A stretch of DNA of 28,478 bases, taken from a virus. The stretch spans positions 1-28,478 of IMG/VR virus record IMGVR_UViG_3300023180_000301; one strand, 5' to 3'. Both the position numbers and the translations under genes were made by a program. Position 1 is the stretch's first letter, and each line of letters begins with the position of its first letter. Shown piece after piece: positions 6,816-12,913 of this stretch. The notes below the pieces were generated by a model. That model saw only the letters and a program-made list of their open reading frames with translations, did not search any database and had not been told where the DNA came from.

Positions 6816-7294
6816 ACGGATTTCGTAAGATGCAAGAACGACTAACTGCAGAAGGTTGGTTCGTTGCTTGGAACCTCCCGTGTTGTCAAACGTGTGCGTG
6901 GGGTGAGTTATCTTGGTTACCGGAACCACCGAAAGACATGTCTAAGGTATTGTTCAATCACTCGCAGGATTGTGAGGTCGAAGGTAGCGAAGAAGAGTGT
7001 GGAGAATGTGACGGTGAAGGCTACGACATTGATAATGATGAAGATTGTTCTTACTGCAACGGAACTGGGTACGATGACTTTGGAGATGTGGACCCTGATG
7101 AATATGACACATCGGTAGGCGGTTTCGTTTGTAACTATCCCGAACAGCAGGACTCTTCGCTGTTTTGCTTTGATGGTTCCGAAGAAGGTTGTAAAAACTT
7201 TAAAGATGTGATACCATTGATAGAAGAATGTGGATGTACGGTGAACTGGAGTGGTTCCGGTGATTCACGAATTGAAATTAGTTGGAGTTTGTAA
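6812..7294 (+). CDS. DUF6891-like protein with inserted DnaJ-type zinc-finger repeats
   Basis: The product is 160 residues. The outer parts resemble DUF6891: an N-terminal helix, NLPCCQTCAWGEL, VLFNHSQDCE, and at the end a helix plus CGCTVNWSGSGDSRIEI. Inserted near the middle, about residues 64-86, are CGECDGEGYDI and CSYCNGTGYDD, two CxxCxGxG units like those of the DnaJ central zinc finger. Two units provide four cysteines, enough for one zinc ion. The surrounding loop is very acidic. Function is unknown; a protein- or RNA-contacting zinc finger is a fair guess. ATG 6812 is preferred over GTG 6806 because of its ATGA coupling. Confidence 0.6.
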   Translation: MNGFRKMQERLTAEGWFVAWNLPCCQTCAWGELSWLPEPPKDMSKVLFNHSQDCEVEGSEEECGECDGEGYDIDNDEDCSYCNGTGYDDFGDVDPDEYDTSVGGFVCNYPEQQDSSLFCFDGSEEGCKNFKDVIPLIEECGCTVNWSGSGDSRIEISWSL

Positions 7295-7617
7295 TGATTA
7301 TACATACTAATTCTCGCTACGATCTCAATGGTCGCAAACGTAAATCTCGTAAACCAAAAGGAGAAGTCTGTGCCAAGTATACGCCGCCTAAGTTCAAAGA
7401 GTACAAACCAAAAACTACGTATGCAATCGAACGTGCGGCAGAGGCAAAACGCTTCCCATCGTGCGTGGTTGCTCCAACAAAGGCGAGAGGAGACAAAAAA
7501 GAATCTCCAAGATACACCGGAGACTACGTCATCGGAATTGCCACTCTCCACAAATCTAACGCTGTTCCTGTAACCAATAAGGAATATGCCACTGAAATTT
7601 CTGCGATGATTAAATGA
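7294..7617 (+). CDS. Basic hypothetical phage protein (107 aa)
   Basis: The start is ATG 7294, coupled to the previous stop (TAATG). An in-frame upstream start at 7282 is less likely. The N-terminal half is strongly basic (RYDLNGRKRKSRKPKG), while the C terminus has the ordered segment YTGDYVIGIATLHKSNAVPV, which I recall as recurring in small proteins of marine T4-like phages. The role is unknown; the charge suggests nucleic-acid contact. It overlaps the radical SAM gene by four bases. Confidence 0.6.
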   Translation: MIIHTNSRYDLNGRKRKSRKPKGEVCAKYTPPKFKEYKPKTTYAIERAAEAKRFPSCVVAPTKARGDKKESPRYTGDYVIGIATLHKSNAVPVTNKEYATEISAMIK

Positions 7618-8564
7618 AGAATACGGATCTTGTAAAACAATTTCCTTTTCATCCTATCCGGATTGAACTAAACTTAACAGAACTGTGCAATTTACGTTGC
7701 GACTTTTGTCCTCGTGCGCATGACTATCCGAATCGTAATTTGCACATGAGCGAGGAAATGTTTGATCTGTTTCTTGACAGTCACATGGAGTTCACTGCAG
7801 AACATCATGCGAAAATGCAGATTCTTTTGATCGGCAGAGGAGAACCCACACTACACCCTCAGTTCAAACTTTTTCTTGATAAGTTACATGCTTATGACAG
7901 AGTGCTAAAGAAAAGATTTGGATGGGGGATAGGACTACAAATCCACACCAATGGACGTAAGTGGGAAGACTGGATTCCGGAATATTACAAAACTTTTACT
8001 TCGATTAATTTCAATTGCTATTCAGATAGAACCTATCCTGAGTACCTTGATATTCAAGAACAACTGAAAAAATATCCAAACGTTTTAGTTCAGGATCGTG
8101 GAGTCACTGGAAGGAATGAACCGAAAGTAGAAGTTAGAAAAACTATCAGTCGTGGTGAGACTAAAGTTTATTATAACAACCGTGCTGGATCAATTCCAGA
8201 TAACGTAATCCCTTTGAAGTCTCTCGAAGAAACGCATGATGTAATTTGCCACAAACCCTTTGATGTAATCTATCTAGATTGGGATGGAACTTGGAGAATT
8301 TGCTGTAATGACTGGGGAAATCCGTTAGAGAATAATTTCGGTGAAGACTTTGGTAATATTCAAGACATCAGCATTTCAGATCACATGTGGCGTAACCCTA
8401 AAATGAATGAATATCGATGGAGACTCTTAAAAGGAGACAGGTCTCTGACCCCTTGCGATAAGTGTAACGCAGTACCCCCGCCTGAATATATCGAACCGTT
8501 TACCCAACGATTCAATGAGATCTTAGACCTCAAACCTATATGGAAACCAGAACACTTAGATTAA
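7614..8564 (+). CDS. Radical SAM/SPASM-type enzyme
   Basis: This 316-residue protein has LTELCNLRCDFC, with C25, C29 and C32 forming the CX3CX2C motif that holds the 4Fe-4S cluster cleaving S-adenosylmethionine. Further TIM-barrel signatures are LIGRGEPTLHP (the GGEP-like motif) and IHTNGRKW. The C-terminal third has CHKPFDVIYLDWDGTWRICCNDWGN and a final CDKCN, the cysteine pattern of a SPASM/twitch auxiliary-cluster domain. Such enzymes modify peptides, sugars or RNA. No precursor peptide is obvious next door, so the substrate is unknown. It ends the P2 unit. Confidence 0.85.
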   Translation: MKNTDLVKQFPFHPIRIELNLTELCNLRCDFCPRAHDYPNRNLHMSEEMFDLFLDSHMEFTAEHHAKMQILLIGRGEPTLHPQFKLFLDKLHAYDRVLKKRFGWGIGLQIHTNGRKWEDWIPEYYKTFTSINFNCYSDRTYPEYLDIQEQLKKYPNVLVQDRGVTGRNEPKVEVRKTISRGETKVYYNNRAGSIPDNVIPLKSLEETHDVICHKPFDVIYLDWDGTWRICCNDWGNPLENNFGEDFGNIQDISISDHMWRNPKMNEYRWRLLKGDRSLTPCDKCNAVPPPEYIEPFTQRFNEILDLKPIWKPEHLD

Positions 8565-8577
8565 AAAGCTCTAAGCA

Positions 8578-8600
8578 TATTCCAAAATAATCTAAAAAAA
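8578..8600 (+). repeat. 23-bp upstream element, copy 1 (before promoter P3)
   Basis: The segment from tattccaaaataatct to the following A-run is identical to 12255-12277. In both places it ends 3 bases before TTGAC. Its A/T-rich content and position fit an UP element for RNA polymerase alpha or a recurring activator site. A diverged copy precedes promoter P2 at about 5831-5851. Confidence 0.65.
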
Positions 8601-8603
8601 GTG

Positions 8604-8632
8604 TTGACGAAACATAAAAAATTTAGTAAAAT
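8604..8632 (+). promoter_or_regulatory. Sigma70-like promoter P3 (without the dyad)
   Basis: TTGACG (8604-8609) and TAAAAT (8627-8632) have 17-base spacing. It shares the upstream element and the taattaatgag leader with the other promoters but has ATGTTTTTAA where they have TTAC-N3-GTAA. It drives the DUF932 gene and, by position, the genes through 10841. Confidence 0.7.
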
Positions 8633-8664
8633 ATGTTTTTAATTAATGAGAAATGGAGTGACAA

Positions 8665-9618
8665 ATGTCCCATAATGTAGAAACAATGGCGTATGCGGGT
8701 GAGGTTCCTTGGCACGGACTCGGTGAGAAAGTGTCTGCCGATCTTGCTCCCATGCAGATGATGCAGAAAGCAGGAGTTGACTGGAAAGTAACCAAAGTTC
8801 CAACCGTTGCTATCTATGACGGTGAGATGATCCAGACTGGTACTCAGGCTTTGATTCGTGAATCTGACAACACGATCCTCGCACCTTCTGTAGGTGAGAA
8901 CTGGGAACCCATTCAGAACGATGAAGCATTTAACTTCTTCAACGAGTTCTGCCTTGCTGGTGACATGGAAATGCACACTGCAGGTTCTTTGCAGGGTGGC
9001 AAGATCGTCTGGGTACTTGCTAAGATCAAGGAGTCTTTCGATGTCCTTGGTAAGGATCAGGTTGACAACTACATGCTGTTCAGCAACCCACATATCTATG
9101 GTAAGTCTGCGAACATTCGTATGACTCCAGTGCGTGTTGTCTGCAACAACACACTCAACATGTCTATGAACATGGAGTCTGTTAACGAAGCAGTTGTTAA
9201 TCACCGTCGAGTGTTCAACCCTGAAGCAGTAAAAGAAACGCTTGGTATTGCTCACGAGAAGTTCGAGCAGTATAAAGATGCAGCAAACTTCCTTGCGACT
9301 AAGCGATACACGCAAGACAATCTGATCACGTTCTTGAACAACGTGTTCCCCGCTGCTAACACCAAGCGAAAAGTTGTGACTGAGCAGAAAGATTTGTCTA
9401 CCACTGCGAAGCGAACCCTTGAGGTTATCGATACGCAACCCGGAGCAGAGTTGTTCCCCGGCACGTGGTGGAACGCACTGAACGCAGTCACCTATATGAC
9501 TGACCACCAGTTGGGACGTTCATCAGACGCTCGTATGACCAGTGCATGGTTCGGTGCGAACCAAGCAAAGAAGTTACGAGCAATCAATTCAGCAGTAGAA
9601 TTTGCGGAGGCAGCGTAA
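8665..9618 (+). CDS. DUF932 (phage/plasmid-like TIGR03299) protein
   Basis: This 317-residue protein starts with VETMAYAGEVPWHGLG, the hallmark opening of DUF932/TIGR03299 proteins. It continues with ALIRESDNTILAPSVGENWEPIQN, RMTPVRVVCNNTLNMSM and TWWNALNAVTYMTDH, all expected for the family at full length. The family is common on phages and plasmids. Its role is not settled, and links to DNA replication or recombination are suggestions only. Its codon use is of the highly expressed type, and it is first behind P3, which fits an abundant early protein. ATG 8665 follows tggagtg at about 8654-8660. Confidence 0.88.
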   Translation: MSHNVETMAYAGEVPWHGLGEKVSADLAPMQMMQKAGVDWKVTKVPTVAIYDGEMIQTGTQALIRESDNTILAPSVGENWEPIQNDEAFNFFNEFCLAGDMEMHTAGSLQGGKIVWVLAKIKESFDVLGKDQVDNYMLFSNPHIYGKSANIRMTPVRVVCNNTLNMSMNMESVNEAVVNHRRVFNPEAVKETLGIAHEKFEQYKDAANFLATKRYTQDNLITFLNNVFPAANTKRKVVTEQKDLSTTAKRTLEVIDTQPGAELFPGTWWNALNAVTYMTDHQLGRSSDARMTSAWFGANQAKKLRAINSAVEFAEAA

Positions 9619-9995
9619 TGTACGCATCACATAAAGAAATCCCGGCAAACTATAAGAAACTCATCAAAGAACAGACCCTCGAAATGAGGGTCAAAGATGT
9701 CCCTCTTGCAGTTTGTAACGAGATCGTTCGAGAACACCTCGAACAAGAAGAAAATCTCTTCGAAGAGTTCACTCGATTCACCATCGAAGCAATCAAAGAT
9801 GGTGAGCGAATCGAGATGACAGCATCGTCTGTAGATGATGCGGATGACCTGATGGACGAGATCATCGAGCACGGTGATCGTCCTGATGTGACCATGGTCT
9901 TGCGTCAGAATGATCGCCTGATCCGTGGGTATATCAATGGTCGTGTAATCTATCCATCATCATACGAGGGCAAGATCAATGTTAGCAAGAGATAG
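9618..9995 (+). CDS. Acidic hypothetical protein (125 aa)
   Basis: ATG 9618 shares a base with the DUF932 stop (TAATG) and follows gcggaggcagcg; a longer in-frame version from 9546 lies inside DUF932 and is rejected. The 125-residue product has helical acidic segments (LEQEENLFEEFTRFTIEAIKDG, SVDDADDLMDEIIEH). A beta ending follows, DVTMVLRQNDRLIRGYINGRVIYP. No family is recognised. Position suggests co-translation with DUF932. Confidence 0.6.
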   Translation: MYASHKEIPANYKKLIKEQTLEMRVKDVPLAVCNEIVREHLEQEENLFEEFTRFTIEAIKDGERIEMTASSVDDADDLMDEIIEHGDRPDVTMVLRQNDRLIRGYINGRVIYPSSYEGKINVSKR

Positions 9996-10263
9996 GTACC
10001 ATTTAGGTAAGATAGTCATCTTCTGCATCTTCATGCTCTGCGGGGTTGATGTGGCAGCAGACCCCAAGACCATCGGACCAAAGTGTGAGTATGTGACCAC
10101 TACCATCGAGAAGGATGGTAAGATCATCTCGAAGGAAAAGGTCGAGGTCTGTGAAGAGACAGTGATAGAAGGCGACAAACAGATGGATCCTGAATTAAAG
10201 TCTGCGATCATACAGGTAGCAACCTACTCGACTCTGATCGCAATTCTTTCCAAACTAGACTAG
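9979..10263 (+). CDS. Small exported or membrane protein (94 aa)
   Basis: The N terminus has a basic start and a hydrophobic core (KIVIFCIFMLCGVDVAA) that reads as a signal peptide with likely cleavage after VAA. A 40-residue polar part follows, with two cysteines (CEYVTTTIEKDGK and VEVCEET) that could form a disulfide in the periplasm. It ends in a second hydrophobic segment (IIQVATYSTLIAILSKL). It overlaps the previous gene by 17 bases and precedes a lipoprotein, so the two may act together at the envelope. An in-frame ATG at 10033 is a less likely start. Confidence 0.55.
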   Translation: MLARDRYHLGKIVIFCIFMLCGVDVAADPKTIGPKCEYVTTTIEKDGKIISKEKVEVCEETVIEGDKQMDPELKSAIIQVATYSTLIAILSKLD

Positions 10264-10271
10264 GAAATGTT

Positions 10272-10841
10272 ATGAAAACATTATTAATTATGGCGTTAAT
10301 TTTATTAACGGGTTGCGCGAGCAACTATAAAGTGAAACAAGAATCGACAGAGAAGAATGTTCTCAGCACGGTTCCCGGATGGTTCATCGACGAACAGAAA
10401 AAGACTGAGGGTCTACTGTTCAAGAAACGGAACGGGTACATTTTTGGTGTCGGTTCTGCAGTGTCTGCTAGTTTGCAGATCGCAATCGACAAGGCAACGA
10501 TGCAGGCAAAAGCAGATCTTGCTGATCAGGTTCGCTCGTATGTGAACAAGACCACGGAGTATGCTGCGCAAGAACAGGGGTCAGAAACATCTGCCTCTCT
10601 GGTCACAGAGACTGGTTCTCTGGTGACAAACAAGGTGTCCAACATCAATATCTCAGGTTATGAGATGTGGAAGCAGGAAGTGTTTGTGACTCAGGCACAG
10701 CAATACCGCGTGTATGTTGGTTTAAAGTGGACTCGGGGTGAAGATAACTCTCTCAATGACTTGATCCCCGAAGACTTGCTAGGGATTCGTTCTCCTGCCC
10801 CGGCAAGCGAAGTAGTGGAGATAGTTGAGGTTTTTAATTAA
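10272..10841 (+). CDS. LPP20-family-like lipoprotein
   Basis: This 189-residue protein starts with a type II signal peptide (MKTLLIMALILLTGCAS), with lipidated C15 in the lipobox LTGC. It continues with VPGWFIDEQ, IFGVGSAVSASLQIAIDKATMQAKADLADQVRSYVNK and VFVTQAQQYRVYVGLKW. This order is that of LPP20-type bacterial lipoproteins: a W-F motif, a G-x-G-x-A strand, then a long helix of A-rich repeats. Exported lipoproteins in phages may change the host surface, for example to exclude other phages. The gene ends just before a terminator hairpin. Confidence 0.7.
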   Translation: MKTLLIMALILLTGCASNYKVKQESTEKNVLSTVPGWFIDEQKKTEGLLFKKRNGYIFGVGSAVSASLQIAIDKATMQAKADLADQVRSYVNKTTEYAAQEQGSETSASLVTETGSLVTNKVSNINISGYEMWKQEVFVTQAQQYRVYVGLKWTRGEDNSLNDLIPEDLLGIRSPAPASEVVEIVEVFN

Positions 10842-10865
10842 ACTTCCATTATATCTCCACTTTTT
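10814..10865 (+). terminator. Rho-independent terminator after the lipoprotein gene
   Basis: AGTGGAGATA (10814-10823) pairs perfectly with TATCTCCACT (10852-10861). The enclosed sequence forms a further stem (GAGGTTT with AAACTTC, one wobble). Five T residues follow at 10861-10865. The left arm lies in the end of the lipoprotein coding region, whose stop is in the loop. Confidence 0.75.
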
Positions 10866-10870
10866 GGGTC

Positions 10871-10939
10871 GCGGTAAGTCGTTGATTTTATTAGGGTTTT
10901 TTGCTTTCGTTTTCCCCTTTAAAATCAATGACTTACCGC
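10871..10939. repeat. Long inverted repeat (20-base arms) abutting promoter P4
   Basis: Arms at 10871-10890 and 10920-10939 pair at 19 of 20 positions. Inside, GGG (10894-10896) can pair with CCC (10914-10916) around a T-rich loop. The right arm ends exactly at the -35 box of P4. It may be a second terminator-like hairpin, a structured RNA, or a regulator site in the DNA form. Confidence 0.7.
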
Positions 10940-10978
10940 TTGACTCTTGCCTCCAAATTTGCGATAATTACCTTGTAA
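10940..10978 (+). promoter_or_regulatory. Sigma70-like promoter P4 with TTAC-N3-GTAA dyad
   Basis: TTGACT (10940-10945) and GATAAT (10963-10968) have 17-base spacing. TTAC-CTT-GTAA covers 10968-10978, followed by gaggagat and ATG 10992. It lacks the A-rich upstream element of P2, P3 and P5; the long inverted repeat takes its place. Confidence 0.8.
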
Positions 10979-10991
10979 CTGAGGAGATGAC

Positions 10992-11447
10992 ATGATCAAT
11001 TTGCACTTTCACGGACGCATCAAGAATCGCAAAGCATACGAGCAGTTTGCTGAAGAGGTGATTGCTGAGTTGTTTCCACGTGAGTTCACCAAGCGTGAGA
11101 TCGATATCCACATCAAGTTTGCAATTGCTTGTGGACAGGGTGTGTTCGGGTACGCTTATCAGGGTGACCACGAAGACGAGTTCATTGTCGAGGTAGGCAA
11201 GATTGTCATTGACGGTGAGTTTCGTCAGCAGACTCCTCGTGAGATCGCAGCGACGATTGCTCACGAGTTGACCCACGTTCGACAGTATGTTCGACGTGAG
11301 TTAAACGCAACGATGACCCGGTGGAAGGGTCAGAAGGTTCCCTATGGTCCCCGTGGTGGTCTTAAGATCAAGTATCGCCAGCAACCATGGGAACAGGAAG
11401 CATTTGAGATGGAAGAATTTTTAACGGAGTTGTTATGGGCGCACTAG
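10992..11447 (+). CDS. HExxH zinc metallopeptidase-like protein
   Basis: The product is 151 residues. IAATIAHELTHVRQYVRREL contains HELTH, with zinc ligands H91 and H95 and catalytic E92, in a helix of the zincin type. About 40 residues later, QPWEQEAFEMEEF offers E134 or E136 as the third ligand. The order resembles small SprT- or ImmA-like peptidases; the specific family is not certain. A host or phage protein target in the cytoplasm is likely, since there is no signal peptide. It is first behind P4 and overlaps the next gene by 13 bases. Confidence 0.75.
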   Translation: MINLHFHGRIKNRKAYEQFAEEVIAELFPREFTKREIDIHIKFAIACGQGVFGYAYQGDHEDEFIVEVGKIVIDGEFRQQTPREIAATIAHELTHVRQYVRRELNATMTRWKGQKVPYGPRGGLKIKYRQQPWEQEAFEMEEFLTELLWAH

Positions 11448-11977
11448 TAGAACACGCCAAAGTCTGGGGTGCAATGAAGCACGTTGGACAAACCCGGAAG
11501 TATACCGGAGAACCTTACTTCACGCATTGTGAGGCAGTCGCAGAGCGTGTACAGGACTTCTACAAGACCATGCTTAACACGGAGGCACCAGACGAAGTCG
11601 TTGCTGCAGCACTCCTTCATGACGTTGTAGAGGACACTGACGCTACGTTTGAGGAACTGATTGAGATCGCTGGCGAGGAAGTCGCTAGATATGTTTATTT
11701 CCTCACAAAACCACCTGCTTACGCTGGTAACAGAAGTGTTAGGAAAGAAATCTACAACGGCAAGTTGGCACTGGCACCAATTCCTGTCAAAGTGATTAAG
11801 TTCTGTGATATGTACCACAATCACGGCAGCATTATGGAACACGATCCTCAGTTCTGGGTCAACTGGAGACAGGAAACTACGCGAGCAATTACTGCAATGG
11901 GAATTGCGTTTACACACAATGGTGCTTTGCTAGAGTGGGCACCAGAGTTTGTAACAAACCTTAGCAGGGGTGGGTGA
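11435..11977 (+). CDS. MESH1/SpoT-type HD hydrolase, predicted (p)ppGpp hydrolase
   Basis: This 180-residue protein matches the hydrolase half of RelA/SpoT enzymes as a stand-alone domain. RKYTGEPYFTH spans 21-31 with metal ligand H31, HDVVEDT has H62, D63, E66 and D67, GNRSVRKE has N98-R99, and IKFCDMYHN has D124 and N128. These are the Mn-binding and guanine-binding motifs of MESH1-like small alarmone hydrolases, which remove pyrophosphate from (p)ppGpp or the phosphate from NADPH. Lowering ppGpp would block the host stringent response and keep synthesis going. The last codons and stop lie within the tRNA-Tyr gene, an unusual overlap. Confidence 0.85.
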   Translation: MGALVEHAKVWGAMKHVGQTRKYTGEPYFTHCEAVAERVQDFYKTMLNTEAPDEVVAAALLHDVVEDTDATFEELIEIAGEEVARYVYFLTKPPAYAGNRSVRKEIYNGKLALAPIPVKVIKFCDMYHNHGSIMEHDPQFWVNWRQETTRAITAMGIAFTHNGALLEWAPEFVTNLSRGG

Positions 11978-12047
11978 GTGGTTAAAACCATCAGACTGTA
12001 AATCTGACGCGAGAGCTACGTTGGTTCGAATCCAACCCCCTGCACCA
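11964..12047 (+). tRNA. tRNA-Tyr (anticodon GTA)
   Basis: Acceptor strands GCAGGGG (11964-11970) and CCCCTGC (12037-12043) pair fully and are followed by encoded ACCA (12044-12047). The anticodon loop CTGTAAA sits between CAGA and TCTG, with GTA at 11998-12000. A long variable arm (acgcgagagctacg) and GGTTCGAATCC T-loop fit bacterial class II tRNA-Tyr. Its first 14 bases are also the end of the HD-hydrolase coding region. Confidence 0.93.
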
Positions 12048-12157
12048 TGTGCACGAGTATCCCGTTCGACTCTGACAGCGGGTGAGGGAAGTCTGACAGG
12101 CGCAACCCAATACAACCACAGGGCACTCTGACGAGAGGTATGCCAAGTCTGTCATCT
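12048..12157 (+). other. Spacer between the tRNA genes with repeated TCTGAC
   Basis: These 110 bases hold no ORF or third tRNA. TCTGAC occurs at 12071, 12092 and 12127 (and inside tRNA-Tyr at 12003), with TCTGTC at 12148. GGCACTC...GAGAGGTATGCC can form a small hairpin. It is probably a transcribed tRNA precursor spacer; any further RNA function is unsupported. Confidence 0.35.
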
Positions 12158-12236
12158 CGGGGTGTAGCTCAGTCTGGTAGAGCACTCGCTTTGGGAGCGA
12201 GGGGTTTCGGGGGTTCGAATCCCTCCACCCCGACCA
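12158..12236 (+). tRNA. tRNA-Pro (anticodon TGG)
   Basis: CGGGGTG (12158-12164) pairs with CACCCCG (12226-12232), followed by A and encoded CCA to 12236. The anticodon stem CTCGC/GCGAG holds loop TTTGGGA with anticodon TGG at 12192-12194. D-arm GCTCAGTCTGGTAGAGC and T-loop GGTTCGAATCC are normal. TGG reads all or most proline codons. Confidence 0.93.
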
Positions 12237-12254
12237 AACTTTTAGTTATATGCT

Positions 12255-12277
12255 TATTCCAAAATAATCTAAAAAAA
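12255..12277 (+). repeat. 23-bp upstream element, copy 2 (before promoter P5)
   Basis: This is identical over 23 bases to 8578-8600 and in the same position relative to the -35 box. Perfect conservation outside coding sequence between two sites 3.7 kb apart implies recent duplication or strong selection. Confidence 0.65.
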
Positions 12278-12280
12278 CTG

Positions 12281-12319
12281 TTGACAATGTTCTCAAAACA
12301 TGCGATAATTACTTTGTAA
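12281..12319 (+). promoter_or_regulatory. Sigma70-like promoter P5 with TTAC-N3-GTAA dyad
   Basis: TTGACA (12281-12286) and GATAAT (12304-12309) have 17-base spacing. TTAC-TTT-GTAA covers 12309-12319. The spacer itself contains ATGTT...AACAT. It drives the run of small genes that begins at 12328. Confidence 0.8.
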
Positions 12320-12327
12320 TTAAGGAA

Positions 12328-12495
12328 ATGAAGGAGATTGATTTGGGAATTTTAGTTGATATGATCACTGGTGAGTTTGTTGATACTGGTGACATTGGCA
12401 ATCTTTGTGAGTATGTAAATGCACTTAATGAGATGGGGGTTGAACACAACCTTCGTGTTTTCCTTGAAGATGATGCTTTTGCGGAGGTTGCGTAA
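12328..12495 (+). CDS. Small acidic hypothetical protein (55 aa)
   Basis: This is the first gene after P5. ATG 12328 is only two bases after aagga, too close for normal initiation, whereas an in-frame TTG at 12343 lies six bases after a strong AAGGAG (12331-12336). The true start could therefore be 12343 (50 aa). The product is acidic (LVDMITGEFVDTGDIGNLCEYV, RVFLEDDAFAEVA) and resembles no known family. Its TAA shares a base with the next ATG. Confidence 0.55.
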   Translation: MKEIDLGILVDMITGEFVDTGDIGNLCEYVNALNEMGVEHNLRVFLEDDAFAEVA

Positions 12496-12734
12496 TGATT
12501 ACTAACTTTATCGCTCTGCGTAAGAATCCCGCATTCCGGGAGTTCCGAAACTATGTCTTGTCTTTCTATGGTTATGATGGTCTCTATCCGATTGCAGGGT
12601 TGAACGTTGAGAAAGTCGAAGTTGCCATCGTGGACTATATCAAGATGTGCAGTGACCCTCAAAACTTCTTCGAGTGGGGCGATGGGGACTCTGTTGACCG
12701 TGAACGTGTTCGTGATATACTGGAGGCAGCGTAA
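12495..12734 (+). CDS. Hypothetical protein (79 aa)
   Basis: The 79-residue product is helical, with FIALRKNPAFREFRNYVLSFYG at the start and a C-terminal acidic part (DPQNFFEWGDGDSVDRERVRDIL). No family is recognised. It is preceded by gcggaggttgcg and coupled on both sides by TAATG overlaps in a chain of four such genes. Confidence 0.6.
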   Translation: MITNFIALRKNPAFREFRNYVLSFYGYDGLYPIAGLNVEKVEVAIVDYIKMCSDPQNFFEWGDGDSVDRERVRDILEAA

Positions 12735-12913
12735 TGGAAATTCTAAACTACGAAATTGGTAAGATTGTTCAAGAGTATGGTGATGCAGGTTATCCCGGCT
12801 TTCCCGCTAACTTTGAGTTTGTTCAGCGATTGACTGAGGAAGGTTTCACCGTCGAACAGGCAGTTGAGATCTTAGAAGAAGCACGAGAAATTGATAATGA
12901 GGAGATTTTATAA
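12734..12913 (+). CDS. Small helical hypothetical protein (59 aa)
   Basis: ATG 12734 follows ctggaggcagcg and is joined to both neighbours by TAATG. The 59-residue protein reads IGKIVQEYGDAGYPGFPANF, then two helices (EFVQRLTEEG and TVEQAVEILEEAREI) separated by a G-F turn. The last part resembles a small three-helix or UBA-like unit, but this is only a visual impression. No family is recognised. Confidence 0.6.
   Translation: MEILNYEIGKIVQEYGDAGYPGFPANFEFVQRLTEEGFTVEQAVEILEEAREIDNEEIL

Noticed and set aside
6480-6929. Antisense open frame of 149 codons
   Set aside because: It crosses two coupled + strand genes with good ribosome sites and resembles nothing.
8623-9507. Antisense open frame of 294 codons opposite the DUF932 gene
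   Set aside because: The + strand frame is a clear family member with promoter and ribosome site; the opposite frame has no family features and no site, and is a by-product of codon use.
9546-9617. Upstream extension of the 9618 gene
   Set aside because: It lies entirely inside the DUF932 coding region and lacks a ribosome site, while ATG 9618 is coupled to the DUF932 stop.
11444-11917. Antisense open frame opposite the HD hydrolase
   Set aside because: The + strand has intact catalytic motifs; the antisense product is Cys/Ser-rich with no recognisable domain.
12048-12157. A third tRNA between tRNA-Tyr and tRNA-Pro
   Set aside because: No acceptor pairing, T-loop GTTCGAATC or anticodon arm can be built.
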